Assembly (NCBI GenBank): GCA_023386645.1
Contig: JAEWJI010000037.1
Location: 1 to 64,000, forward strand
DNA length: 64,000 nt
Direction of reading: 5' to 3'
From: Pseudomonadota bacterium
GTDB taxonomy: Bacteria > Pseudomonadota > Alphaproteobacteria > Caulobacterales > Caulobacteraceae
The notes beneath the pieces are model-generated. The model did not search any database and had not been told where the DNA came from. It saw nothing but the letters and a program-made list of their open reading frames with translations. Made by a program: the position numbers and the translations under genes. How positions within the stretch are numbered: position 1 is the stretch's first letter; every line of letters starts with the position of its first letter. Shown piece by piece: positions 54,938-63,673 of the stretch.

Positions 54938-56710
54938 ATGACCATCGATGCGTCGATCGCGCACCAGCTGAAGGCCAGCGCGCAGGAACGGGCGAAACAG
55001 ATTCCGGTGCGGGTCGTCCTGGCGATCCTCATCGCCTGGTCGCTTTACGCCGCGGGCCATGTCGATTGGGTCGCCCCCTGGTTCGCGCTCAGCGCCGCGG
55101 TCCAGGCCTTCGAGTATTTCGGCATGGCCGGGGTCAGGCGAGCGGAGGGGCCGGTCGGGCGGACGTCGATGATCACGGCGCTGGTGGCGGTGGGCCTGAT
55201 GTCCGGAATCCACGCCGCCCTGGCCGCCGGTCTGTGGCTGAGCGGCCTGCCGGCGTTGGTCACCGTGGCGGTCCTCATCCTGTGCGGCGGGCTGCTGAAC
55301 AATGTGGCCTCGGCCGGTTCGTCCCGTCCGTTGTTCTTCCTGGGTGCGGCGCCCTATCTGGCGGCCCTGGTCTTCATGCCGGTGGTCGTCACCATCAGCG
55401 GCGTCGAAAACGTCCACCTGCCGCTGCTGCTCATGGCCGTCTGTCTGTTCTCGATGGGCATGTTCAGCGTGTGGAACCGGGTGAACGGCGCCCGCAAGGC
55501 GGAGGCCCAGGCCCGCGAGGAGGCCGAACGCCGGCTGGAGGTCGCCGAGGCCGCGATGGCCGATCGGGCCGCCATGGCCGCGATCGTCAGCCACGAACTG
55601 CGCACTCCCGTCAGCGCCATCCTGGCCGGCGCCCATGTGATCCGACATGGCGACCGCCCCGAAAGCACCGACGACACCGCCGATCTGATCATCGACGCCG
55701 GACGGCTGATGACCGGCATGCTCAACGACCTGCTCGACCATTCCAAGATCGAGGCGCGGGCCATGACGCTGGAGGCGCGGGACTTCGACCTGACCGCCTT
55801 CGTCCAGGACACGGCGCGCTTCTGGGCCGCCCCTGCCGCCCAGAAGGGCCTCGCCTTCGTAGCGCCCGAACCGGCCGAGCCCCTGTGGCTGAGGGGCGAT
55901 CCGTACCGCCTGCGCCAGATCCTCAACAACCTCCTGTCCAACGCGCTGAAGTTCACCTCCGCCGGGACCGTGGCTTTCGAAGCGGCGACGCGCGCGTCCG
56001 GCGAAGGCCGCTTCGAGCTTCGCCTGACCGTCCGCGACCAGGGTCAGGGGATCGCTCCCGACGCCATGGCCCGCCTGTTCGCGCCCTTCGCACAGGGCTC
56101 GGCCGAGGTCGCCCGCACCTACGGGGGAACCGGCCTGGGCCTGACGGTCAGCCGCGATCTCGCGCGGCTCATGGGCGGCGAACTGGTGGCCGTGAGCGAG
56201 CCCGGCCAGGGGGCGGCCTTCACCCTGACAGTCGAGCTGGAGGCCGGGAGCCCGGTCAAGGAGGCCGACGCCTTCGACGCTCCGCCACTGGACCTGAACC
56301 GCAGGCTCAAGGTGCTGGCCGTCGACGATCACGAGATCAACCGCCGGACCCTGGCCCTGGTCCTGCAGCCGCTGGAGGTCGAACTGACCACCGCGTGCGA
56401 CGGTCAGTCGGCGCTCGAGGTCCTGGCCGATCAGGTCTTCGACGTGGTCCTGATGGACGTGAACATGCCCGGCATCGACGGTAACGAGGCGACCCGTCGC
56501 CTGCGCGCCTCGGACGGTCCGAACGCGACCGTTCCCGTCATCGGCTTCTCGGCCGGGGCCGAGCCCGCCCAGGTCCAGGCCTGTCGGGACGCCGGCATGA
56601 CCGACTGGCTGCCCAAGCCTCTGGAGCCTCGCCGGCTGTACGAGGCGCTCGATCGCGCCGTGTCGGCGGTCAACCCTGCCCCGGCTGAGCACGAGTTGGA
56701 AGTGGCCTGA
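54938..56710 (+). CDS. Hybrid sensor histidine kinase / response regulator
   Basis: The 590 residues contain a six-helix membrane sensor region (about 27-185) without a clear periplasmic domain. A short coiled-coil linker follows, then HisKA with the active His in AAIVSHELRTPVSAIL, HATPase_c (NNLLSNALKFTSAG, DQGQGIAPD, GGTGLGLTVSRDLARLMGG), and a C-terminal receiver (about 462-580) with DDHEIN, phospho-acceptor Asp in VVLMDVNMPGIDG and Lys in WLPKPLEP. It is a complete phosphorelay-type kinase. No cognate output protein is adjacent. The signal is unknown. Confidence 0.92.
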   Translation: MTIDASIAHQLKASAQERAKQIPVRVVLAILIAWSLYAAGHVDWVAPWFALSAAVQAFEYFGMAGVRRAEGPVGRTSMITALVAVGLMSGIHAALAAGLWLSGLPALVTVAVLILCGGLLNNVASAGSSRPLFFLGAAPYLAALVFMPVVVTISGVENVHLPLLLMAVCLFSMGMFSVWNRVNGARKAEAQAREEAERRLEVAEAAMADRAAMAAIVSHELRTPVSAILAGAHVIRHGDRPESTDDTADLIIDAGRLMTGMLNDLLDHSKIEARAMTLEARDFDLTAFVQDTARFWAAPAAQKGLAFVAPEPAEPLWLRGDPYRLRQILNNLLSNALKFTSAGTVAFEAATRASGEGRFELRLTVRDQGQGIAPDAMARLFAPFAQGSAEVARTYGGTGLGLTVSRDLARLMGGELVAVSEPGQGAAFTLTVELEAGSPVKEADAFDAPPLDLNRRLKVLAVDDHEINRRTLALVLQPLEVELTTACDGQSALEVLADQVFDVVLMDVNMPGIDGNEATRRLRASDGPNATVPVIGFSAGAEPAQVQACRDAGMTDWLPKPLEPRRLYEALDRAVSAVNPAPAEHELEVA

Positions 56711-56754
56711 CAGCCTGCCTGTAATTCGCCGCTGTCTTAAGCCATAAGCCCCCG

Positions 56755-57813
56755 GTGAAATTCCTAGACCAGGCCAAGATCTACATCCGCTCCGGCTCGG
56801 GCGGCGCGGGCTCCGTGTCCTTCCGGCGGGAGAAATTCATCCCGAACGGCGGCCCGGACGGCGGCGACGGCGGACGCGGCGGCGACGTGTGGATCACCGC
56901 TGTCGAGGGGCTGAACACCCTCATCGACTACCGCTACCAGCAGCATTTCAAGGCCCAGACCGGCCACCACGGCCAGGGTCGTCAGATGCACGGCGCCAAG
57001 GGCGAGGACGTGATCCTCAAGGTTCCGGTCGGCACCCAGGTGCTGGACGAGGACAAGGAGACGGTGCTGCTCGACATGGACCGGGCCGGCAAGACCGAGC
57101 TGTTGCTCAAGGGCGGCAACGGCGGCTGGGGCAACACCCGGTTCAAGGGGCCGGTCAACCAGGCGCCGCGTCACGCCAACCCAGGCCAGGAGGGCCAGGA
57201 ACGCTGGATCTGGCTGAGGCTCAAGCTGATCGCCGATGTCGGACTGGCGGGCCTGCCGAACGCTGGCAAGTCGACCTTCCTGTCGGCCGCCTCGGCCGCG
57301 CGGCCCAAGGTCGCGGACTATCCGTTCACCACCCTGACCCCCAACCTCGGCATGGTCGACCTGTCGCCGACCGAGCGGTTCGTGATCGCCGACATCCCGG
57401 GCCTGATCGAGGGCGCGAGCGAGGGCGCTGGCCTAGGGACGCGGTTCCTCGGCCACGTAGAGCGCTCAGCATCGCTGATCCACCTGATCGACGGGACGCA
57501 GGACGATGTGGCCGAGGCCTATAGGATCATCCGGGGCGAGCTGGAGGCCTATGGCGAGGGCCTGGGCGACAAGGCCGAAATCCTGGCGCTGAACAAGATC
57601 GACGCCCTGACCCCCGAGCTACGCGAGCAGAAGGCCGATGAGCTGGAGGCCGTCGCCGGCCGCCGCCCCATGCTGGTCTCCGGCGTGTCGGGCGAGGGCG
57701 TGCCGGAACTTCTGCGCGCCGCCTGGGTCGAGGTCCGCAGGACGCGCGGCGAGGTCGCTGTGGAGCAGGACGACGAACCCCCGGTGGAAACGCCGGGCGG
57801 CTGGACGCCGTAG
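56755..57813 (+). CDS. obgE: Obg family GTPase
   Basis: The glycine-rich Obg fold (KFLDQAKIYIRSGSGGAGSV, then GGPDGGDGGRGGDVW) is followed by the G domain with G1 GLPNAGKSTFLSA, G3 DIPGLIEGASEGAG and G4 NKID. The short C-terminus is acidic. The 352 residues are normal. In Caulobacter the homologue CgtA is essential and acts in late 50S assembly. The start is GTG 56755. A repeat element and a small ORF separate it from nadD, rsfS and rlmH, a typical ribosome-related neighbourhood. Confidence 0.96.
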   Translation: MKFLDQAKIYIRSGSGGAGSVSFRREKFIPNGGPDGGDGGRGGDVWITAVEGLNTLIDYRYQQHFKAQTGHHGQGRQMHGAKGEDVILKVPVGTQVLDEDKETVLLDMDRAGKTELLLKGGNGGWGNTRFKGPVNQAPRHANPGQEGQERWIWLRLKLIADVGLAGLPNAGKSTFLSAASAARPKVADYPFTTLTPNLGMVDLSPTERFVIADIPGLIEGASEGAGLGTRFLGHVERSASLIHLIDGTQDDVAEAYRIIRGELEAYGEGLGDKAEILALNKIDALTPELREQKADELEAVAGRRPMLVSGVSGEGVPELLRAAWVEVRRTRGEVAVEQDDEPPVETPGGWTP

Positions 57814-57822
57814 ACCCTCTAT

Positions 57823-57975
57823 CCTCCCCATCGCTTGAGATGGGGAGGGGGACCACGAAGTGGTGGAGGGGTGGAGGAGGCGCGCATGCGCGCCGACGAC
57901 GGAGGCTGCACGAAGAACCCCTCCGACTCGATCGCTGGCGCTGGGACCGATCCACCTCCCCATCCGCTAAGCGGA
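57823..57975. repeat. Palindromic intergenic repeat element downstream of obgE
   Basis: The element contains CTCCCCAT-N8-ATGGGGAG (57824-57847), ACCAC-GAA-GTGGT, a perfect 14-bp palindrome GCGCGCATGCGCGC (57880-57893), a second CTCCCCAT near 57955, and CCGCT-A-AGCGG (57964-57974). The nested inverted repeats and CCCTCC-type runs resemble REP/MITE-like intergenic elements of Caulobacterales. The first hairpin may also end obgE transcription. No second copy is visible in this window. Confidence 0.6.
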
Positions 57976-58035
57976 CACTGAGGAGACGGAACCGCTCCCC
58001 CGTCCAAACCGCTCCTTCGTCAAAGGAGCTTTGCC

Positions 58036-58239
58036 ATGTCCGACATCCAGACCCCCGGCCGCGACAAGAACGGCGCCATCCCTCTGGGCCGTCCCGACGC
58101 CTCGACCTCCAATGCGGAGGTCAAGAAGAACGCCGAGCGCGAGCGTCGCAGCGCGGGCCCCGACGGCCCGGACGCCACCGAGGTCGGCGACACTTTCAAG
58201 ACCCAGGGCTCAGGCGGCGGGAAGGTCTCGACCACCTGA
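58036..58239 (+). CDS. Small hydrophilic protein of unknown function
   Basis: The 67-residue product is highly charged and contains no hydrophobic core (ASTSNAEVKKNAERERRSAG). It is probably disordered, and no family is recognised. A very good ribosome-binding site, AAAGGAG, lies eight bases before the ATG, which is the main evidence that it is translated. It stands alone between the repeat element after obgE and nadD. Confidence 0.62.
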   Translation: MSDIQTPGRDKNGAIPLGRPDASTSNAEVKKNAERERRSAGPDGPDATEVGDTFKTQGSGGGKVSTT

Positions 58240-58316
58240 CCCGCGACATTCGGGCGCGACCGTGCTAACAGGGCTTAGCTCAATCGTGAGCAAAAGCCCC
58301 GCGAGCGCCGCCCCCC

Positions 58317-58982
58317 GTGCCCTTCTTCCACGCCGGTCCAGCGCCCCGCGCGGCGGGTCCCCGTCCGGGCCTGCTGAGGGACGGTCTGGACCTGGCGCCT
58401 GGCATGGCGGTCGGGCTGTTCGGCGGATCCTTCAATCCCGCCCATGACGGCCACGCCCATGTGGCCGAAACCGCCATGCGCCGCCTGGGGCTGGATCGTG
58501 TGGTGTGGCTGGTGTCGCCCCAGAATCCGCTGAAGGACGCCTCCGAGACCGCTCCGCTCGCCGAGCGGATGGCCTCCGCCCAGGCCGCCGCGCGCCTCGC
58601 CGCGCATGGCCCGTCGATGATCGTGTCGGACGTCGAGACCCGGCTGGGGACCCACTGGACGATCGACACCCTCCGGGCCCTGTCCTGCCGCCATCCGCAG
58701 GTGCGGTTCGTTTGGCTGATGGGCGCGGACAATCTGGCCGGTTTCCACCGCTGGCGCGGCTGGACGGACATCATGCGGTTGATGCCCATGGCGGTGATCG
58801 CGCGGCCCGGCAGCCTGCTCAACAGCCGCTCGGCGCCTGCGGCGGCCCGTTTCGCCGAAGCCCGGGTTCCATCCGAAAAGGCCCTGCTGTTGCCCCACAT
58901 GCGGGCCCCGGCCTGGACCTATCTGACCGCCCCCCTGAACCACCAGTCTTCCACGGCCCTTCGCGCGGCGGCCCGTTCGTGA
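58317..58982 (+). CDS. nadD: Nicotinate-nucleotide adenylyltransferase
   Basis: The nucleotidyltransferase motif GLFGGSFNPAHDGHAHVAETAMRR (about 33-56) holds the HxGH-type active site. WLVSPQNPLKD, the MGADNLAGFHRW segment and the C-terminal SSTALRAA (related to ISST/SR) complete the family. It joins NaMN and ATP in NAD synthesis. GTG 58317 gives 221 residues with an N-terminal extension of about 30; a start nearer MAVGLFGG is possible. It is followed by rsfS, as in most Alphaproteobacteria. Confidence 0.92.
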   Translation: MPFFHAGPAPRAAGPRPGLLRDGLDLAPGMAVGLFGGSFNPAHDGHAHVAETAMRRLGLDRVVWLVSPQNPLKDASETAPLAERMASAQAAARLAAHGPSMIVSDVETRLGTHWTIDTLRALSCRHPQVRFVWLMGADNLAGFHRWRGWTDIMRLMPMAVIARPGSLLNSRSAPAAARFAEARVPSEKALLLPHMRAPAWTYLTAPLNHQSSTALRAAARS

Positions 58983-59080
58983 TAGGATCAGGGCTTGAGT
59001 AAACCTGCTGGAGCCATCCGCTGACCCCCCCGCCCGCGCACGATGCGCAAGATGAGGCCGTTTCCAACGCGGCCCATGAG

Positions 59081-59524
59081 ATGGAGCCGATCGCGCCCAT
59101 CCACGCCGAAGACGATTTCGACTATGACGGCGACGACGCCCTGGACACGGCGTCCGGCGAGTCCGCGCCCCTCCCGGTCGGCGCGACCGAACTCGAGAAC
59201 GCCGTCCTCGCAAGGCTTGACGACGACAAGGCCCAGGACATCGTCCTGATCGATCTCAAGGGCAAGTCGCCCATGGCCGACACCATGATCGTGGCGTCGG
59301 GCCGTTCGCACCGCCATGTCGGCGCCATCGCCGATCACCTGCAGCGCACCCTCAAGGACCACGGCCTGGGCAAGGTGAAGGTCGAGGGACTGCCGCATTG
59401 CGACTGGGTTCTGATCGACGCGGGCGACGTGATCGTCCACCTGTTCCGGCCCGAAGTGCGGACCTTCTACAACATCGAGAAGATCTGGTCGGTCGACAGC
59501 GCCCACCGCACCGCCCGCGACTGA
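59081..59524 (+). CDS. rsfS: Ribosomal silencing factor RsfS
   Basis: The RsfS/Iojap domain occupies about residues 37-140: LARLDDDKAQDIVLIDLKGKS, DTMIVASGRSHRHVGAIADHL, VEGLPHCDWVLIDAGDVIVHLFRPEVRTFY and NIEKIW. An acidic extension of about 35 residues precedes it. The factor binds uL14 and blocks subunit joining when nutrients are scarce. It lies 98 bases after nadD and 55 before rlmH. Confidence 0.95.
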   Translation: MEPIAPIHAEDDFDYDGDDALDTASGESAPLPVGATELENAVLARLDDDKAQDIVLIDLKGKSPMADTMIVASGRSHRHVGAIADHLQRTLKDHGLGKVKVEGLPHCDWVLIDAGDVIVHLFRPEVRTFYNIEKIWSVDSAHRTARD

Positions 59525-59579
59525 GCATGACCGCCCCCGCCCTGAAGCAGCCGCGCTCGGGCGCGGCGGTAGGGCCCCG

Positions 59580-60044
59580 ATGAGGATCGCCATCGCCGCG
59601 ATCGGCAGGCCCGGGCGCGGGCCCGAGGCCGAGCTCGCGGCCGACTACGCCCGTCGCGCCACCCTGGCGGGGAAGTCCCTTGGCCTGGGGCCGCTGGACC
59701 TCATCGACCTGGAGCCGCGCAAGCCGGGCAAGGCCGCAGAGGCCGAGCTTCTGCTGGCCGCCGCCGAGGGCGCCCACCTGATCGCCTGCGACGAACGCGG
59801 CAAGGCCTATGGCTCGCGCGCCTTCGCCGAACACCTGGGCCAGATTCGCGACGCAGGCGAGCGCCGGCTGGTCTTCGCCATCGGCGGGGCGGACGGGCTG
59901 GACGCCTCGGTGCGCGCCGTCGCCCGCTCGACCTTGGCCTTCGGGCCCCAGACCTGGCCCCACGCCCTGGCTCGCGCCATGCTGGCCGAACAGGTCTATC
60001 GCGCCGTGACCATCCTGGCCGGCGGGCCCTATCACCGGGACTGA
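59580..60044 (+). CDS. rlmH: 23S rRNA (pseudouridine1915-N3)-methyltransferase
   Basis: This SPOUT-class enzyme has MRIAIAAIGRPGRGPEAELAADYARR, LIACDERGKAYGSRAFAEHL, FAIGGADGLDASV and the C-terminal LTLAFGPQTWPHALARAMLAEQ-type segment ending in YRAVTILAGGPYHRD. The 154 residues are normal. It methylates the pseudouridine at position 1915 in helix 69 of 23S rRNA. The EnvC-like gene begins two bases after its stop. Confidence 0.96.
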   Translation: MRIAIAAIGRPGRGPEAELAADYARRATLAGKSLGLGPLDLIDLEPRKPGKAAEAELLLAAAEGAHLIACDERGKAYGSRAFAEHLGQIRDAGERRLVFAIGGADGLDASVRAVARSTLAFGPQTWPHALARAMLAEQVYRAVTILAGGPYHRD

Positions 60045-60046
60045 GC

Positions 60047-61117
60047 GTGCGCCGCCTGCTGATCGCCACCGTCCTGGTCACGATCGCGGCGCCCGCCGCC
60101 GGGCGCCAGGCCGTGTCGCCTCCCGAGGGCTCCCGCTTGCAGGCCGAACTGCGCGACGCCCGGCTCAGGGCGCGGCGCCTGCGCGCTGACGCCGCCGAGG
60201 CTCGGGCCGAACTCGCCGCCCTGGACCGGCGGCTGGCCCGGCTGACCGGAGAGGCCGCCGCCGAGGACGCCCGCCTGGCCGAGCAGCGCCGGCGTCTGGA
60301 CGAGCTCAACGCCCGGGAGGCCGCCCTGGCCGCCCGGCTGTCCAGGGAGAGGGGCGCCCAGGGACGGCTGCTGTCCGCGCTGCAGCGCCTCAGCCGCGAT
60401 CCGCCGCCCGCCCTGCTGATCCCCGCCGACCAGGCGGTGGACACCGTGCGGGCCGCCATCCTGATCCGCGCCGTCAGCCCGGAGATCGAGCGCCGCGCCA
60501 AGGCCCTGGAGGCCGAGCGGGCGGAACTGGCCCGGATCCGACGCCTGGCTGTCCTGTCCAGCGAGGCCCTGCTGACGCGCGAGAGCGAGGCCGGCGACCG
60601 CCGCTCGGACATCGAAAGCCTGAAAGCCCGTCGAACGGCGCTCCTGGCCATCCTCTCGGCCGAGGCCGCGGAAGCGGAGAGCGCGGCCCGTACGCTCGAG
60701 GCCCGCATTCGAGGTCTGGGCCTGTCGCCCCTGCCGCTGGACGAGTCCGGAGCCGAGGAGGCCGCGCGCCTGCCCGGTGGCCGGACGCGCCTGGTCGCCC
60801 CGGTCTCGGGCGCGCCCGATCAACGATTCTCGCGCGGGGCCCCGGGCTGGCGGTGGAAGGGCGGCCAGGCGGCCTCGGCCCCCGCCGCCGGGACGGTCGC
60901 CTACGCCGGTCCGCTCGACGGCTGGGGTCAGGTGGTGATCCTGGACCTCGGTCCCGGCTGGCGCGCCGTGGTCGCGGGCCTGGACAGTCTGGACGTCGAT
61001 GTCGGCCAGCGCGTCGCAGCCGGAGCGCCTCTGGGCCGCGCCGGTCGGGACGGCGAGACCTATTTCGAGCTTCGGCGTGGAGACCGCCCGGTCGATCCGG
61101 GTCCCTGGCTCGACTGA
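60047..61117 (+). CDS. EnvC-like murein hydrolase activator with degenerate LytM domain
   Basis: A signal peptide (about 1-19) is followed by two long coiled-coil blocks (about 30-130 and 155-225) and a LytM/M23-like domain (about 245-355: GTVAYAGPLDGWGQVVILDLG, VDVGQRVAAGAPLGRAG, YFELRRGDRPVDPGPW). The zinc ligands of active M23 peptidases (H-x3-D and H-x-H) are absent, as expected for EnvC-type activators of amidases. It acts in the periplasm during cell division. It is translated from GTG two bases after rlmH. In most relatives ctpA would follow; here a convergent yihY-type gene does. Confidence 0.88.
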   Translation: MRRLLIATVLVTIAAPAAGRQAVSPPEGSRLQAELRDARLRARRLRADAAEARAELAALDRRLARLTGEAAAEDARLAEQRRRLDELNAREAALAARLSRERGAQGRLLSALQRLSRDPPPALLIPADQAVDTVRAAILIRAVSPEIERRAKALEAERAELARIRRLAVLSSEALLTRESEAGDRRSDIESLKARRTALLAILSAEAAEAESAARTLEARIRGLGLSPLPLDESGAEEAARLPGGRTRLVAPVSGAPDQRFSRGAPGWRWKGGQAASAPAAGTVAYAGPLDGWGQVVILDLGPGWRAVVAGLDSLDVDVGQRVAAGAPLGRAGRDGETYFELRRGDRPVDPGPWLD

Positions 61118-61134
61118 GGACGAGCGAAGGGACG

Positions 61135-62397
61135 CTATCCCGTCCGCGCCTTTCGCTTCATCACCCGGTCGGCCATCGCCTCGGCGTGCCGCATGGTGAA
61201 GGCGAGAGCGGCGGGATTGCCGCGCTTGGGGCCCACCGTGTCCGCTACGATCGCCCCGCGCTTGCCCATCTCGCGCGGCGCGCCGGTGGTGGTGTCGATC
61301 GCCGTCTGGTGCTCGATCTCGGCGTTCAGCTCGGCCCCCATCAGGATGATCTGCACCGAGAGCCAGGTCCACAGCAGGAAACCCATCAGCGCCGCCAACG
61401 GACCGTAGGACGCCGTCTTCACGAAGGTCTGCAGGTACCAGCTGAACAGGAGCGACAGGCTGAGCGACAGGGCGGCGGCGAACAGGGCGCCCGGCGTCAG
61501 CCAGCGCCAGCGCGCCCGCGCCCGGCAGGGCCCGAACCGATAGATCAGGGTCAGGGCCGAAATGTAGAACAGCAGCAGCAACGGCCAGCGCAGGATGGCC
61601 AGGCGGCCCCACTCGGCTTCCAGCCCGAACAGGCCGAGCACCAACGGCACCCCCACCACCAGTCCCGAGGCGATCAGCACCGCCGCCAGGCCGCCTAGGG
61701 TGAAGACCATGCACTGCAGGTTGTACTTGATGATGTTGCGCTTCTCGACCTCGTGATAGGCGACGTTCAGGCCGTAGAAGAGAACCTTGACCCCTCCGTT
61801 CGCCGTCCACAGCGACAGCAGCAGGGTCCAGACCAGGGTGAATGTCAGCGCCTCGGTCGAGTTCTCCGCCAGCCTCTGCATCTCCGCCGCCAGGAACTCC
61901 GCCACCGTTGGGGGCAGGACGGAATAGAGGAAATAGATCCGCTCCACCGCACCCGTCGGATCGGCGAACAGGCCGTAGATCGTCACGAAGGCCGCAAGCG
62001 TCGGGAACAGCGACAGGACGAAGAAGAAGGTCACCCCCCCGGCCACGAATCCGACCCGGTCGCCGAAATAGGCTGCGCCAGTGCGCCAGAAGATGTCGAT
62101 CCAGCCCTTCTTCGGAATGTGTTCGGGCCGGGTGGCCAATCGGCCGCGCCCGGGCTCCCGCACCTCATAGTCCTCCGGCGTCGGCGGAGCGGGCGGGCTC
62201 GGCTGCGGGCGATAGGCGCGCAAGTCCAGGCCCAGCCGGTGGCCCTGGGTGTGCAGCAGGTGGGTCGCCCCCATCCCGGCCGCCAGCCCGCCGACGACGG
62301 CCGCCGCCAGCGCCCAGAGACCCGTAGACGACGCGGATCGTCGGCGAAGAGCCGGCAAACGGACGTTCGGGAGACGGGCCTTGGTCAACGGCGGCAT
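61135..62397 (-). CDS. YihY/BrkB family membrane protein
   Basis: An N-terminal cytoplasmic and helical region (about 1-100) precedes the six-helix BrkB domain: GWIDIFWRTGAAYFGDRVGFVAGGVTFFFVLSLFPTLAAF, LTFTLVWTLLLSLWTANGGVKVLFYGLNVAY and a C-terminal SYGPLAALMGFLLWTWLSVQIILMGAELNAE. The 420 residues include a basic tail. The family name ribonuclease BN for YihY is a historical error; function is unknown. It is convergent with the envC-like gene and divergent from prmC. Confidence 0.92.
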   Translation of the reverse strand: MPPLTKARLPNVRLPALRRRSASSTGLWALAAAVVGGLAAGMGATHLLHTQGHRLGLDLRAYRPQPSPPAPPTPEDYEVREPGRGRLATRPEHIPKKGWIDIFWRTGAAYFGDRVGFVAGGVTFFFVLSLFPTLAAFVTIYGLFADPTGAVERIYFLYSVLPPTVAEFLAAEMQRLAENSTEALTFTLVWTLLLSLWTANGGVKVLFYGLNVAYHEVEKRNIIKYNLQCMVFTLGGLAAVLIASGLVVGVPLVLGLFGLEAEWGRLAILRWPLLLLFYISALTLIYRFGPCRARARWRWLTPGALFAAALSLSLSLLFSWYLQTFVKTASYGPLAALMGFLLWTWLSVQIILMGAELNAEIEHQTAIDTTTGAPREMGKRGAIVADTVGPKRGNPAALAFTMRHAEAMADRVMKRKARTG

Positions 62398-62524
62398 GGC
62401 CGCAGGAACGGGTCAGCCCGCCGCCCCGTTCCGCAAGGGCTCGTCTCGTTCATCGTCTTGCCAGCCGAGACGCCCTCGGGCACGGACGGGCCGCTTATTC
62501 GCCGACGCCGCCCGGGACGCCCTG

Positions 62525-63400
62525 ATGACCGAGACCCTGCTCACCACCTGGAAGGCCGCCCAGGCCAAGCTCAAGGCGGGGCGCATCGACAGCCCCTCGA
62601 TCGACGCCCGCCTGCTGCTGGAAGCCGCCGCCGGCGTCACCCGCACCGACATCCTGACCGACCCCTACCGGCCCATCGCCCCCGACCAGGCGGCCCGGCT
62701 GGACGGCTACATCAAGCGCCGGCTGCGGCGGGAGCCGGTGTCGCGCATCCTGGGCCGCAAGGGCTTCTGGAAGATCATGCTGAACGTCACTCCCGATGTG
62801 CTCAGTCCCCGGCCGGATACCGAGACCATTCTCGATATCGGCCTCCTGGCCTTCGAGCCCGGCCGTTCCTTCGAGATCGCCGACCTGGGAACGGGTTCAG
62901 GAGCCATCCTGCTGGCCCTGCTGGCCGAGCGGCCGGCGGCCAAGGGCGTGGGCACGGATGTCTCCACCGAGGCGCTCGCCGTAGCGCGTGAGAACGCCGC
63001 TAACCTCGACCTCGACGGCCGCGCCGCCTTCCTGCGCACCGAATGGGCGACTGGCTTCGCCGATCACAGCTTCGACCTGGTCGTTTCGAACCCCCCCTAT
63101 ATCCCTTCGGACGACATCGACGGGCTGGAGCCGGAGGTGCGCGATCACGATCCGCGACTGGCGCTGGATGGTGGTCCGGACGGCCTCCAGGCCTATCGCG
63201 ACCTCGCCCCGGAGATCCGGCGCGTTCTGAAGCCTGACGGAATCTTCGCGGTCGAGATCGGCTGGGACCAGGGGCCGCAGGTCAAGGCTTGGTTCGAAGC
63301 GGTGGGCTTCTCGGATGTGAAGGTGGTGCTTGATCTCGCCGAACGTCCCCGCGTGGTCACCAACGGCCCGGATCCTCGGACGACCCCGCGCGCAGCCTGA
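62525..63400 (+). CDS. prmC: Peptide chain release factor N5-glutamine methyltransferase
   Basis: The N-terminal helical domain (LLLEAAAGVTRTDILTDP, YIKRRLRREPVSRILGRKGFW) and the SAM domain with VLSPRPDTETILD, ADLGTGSGAILLALL and the catalytic NPPYIP motif are all present. The 291 residues from ATG 62525 are normal. It methylates the GGQ glutamine of release factors. prfA, often directly upstream, is not here; the DUF4167 gene downstream is the common alphaproteobacterial neighbour. Confidence 0.95.
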   Translation: MTETLLTTWKAAQAKLKAGRIDSPSIDARLLLEAAAGVTRTDILTDPYRPIAPDQAARLDGYIKRRLRREPVSRILGRKGFWKIMLNVTPDVLSPRPDTETILDIGLLAFEPGRSFEIADLGTGSGAILLALLAERPAAKGVGTDVSTEALAVARENAANLDLDGRAAFLRTEWATGFADHSFDLVVSNPPYIPSDDIDGLEPEVRDHDPRLALDGGPDGLQAYRDLAPEIRRVLKPDGIFAVEIGWDQGPQVKAWFEAVGFSDVKVVLDLAERPRVVTNGPDPRTTPRAA

Positions 63401-63516
63401 GAAATCCTCTTCCCTCGCGCCTCCGCACGCGCTAAGTCTCGCCGCGTCTCCCGATCCCCTCGCAGCCGATCGCGTCCTGGCACGACGCGGCCGTACTCGA
63501 CGGGGACGCGCGTGAG

Positions 63517-63535
63517 GCCCGGGTGCTCCCCGGGC
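63517..63535 (+). terminator. Hairpin between prmC and the DUF4167 gene
   Basis: GCCCGGG (63517-63523) and CCCGGGC (63529-63535) form a perfect stem with the loop TGCTC. There is no U-run after it. The rest of the 273-base gap (63401-63673) shows no gene. Confidence 0.4.
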
Positions 63536-63673
63536 GAACCACGGCGGGGTGACGACGGCTTTCCGAACAGATCGACGCGGGGATAGGCCCCGATCGAACG
63601 GATCACCCGAGGACGGCACGGCCCGCGATCCACGCGTCCGAACCCATCCCCAACACGAGCACGATAGCGTCCG

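Noticed and set aside
54035..56692. An 885-codon minus-strand frame across ald and the hybrid kinase
   Set aside because: Composition is low-complexity and Gly/His/Arg-rich, and it covers two well-identified plus-strand genes.
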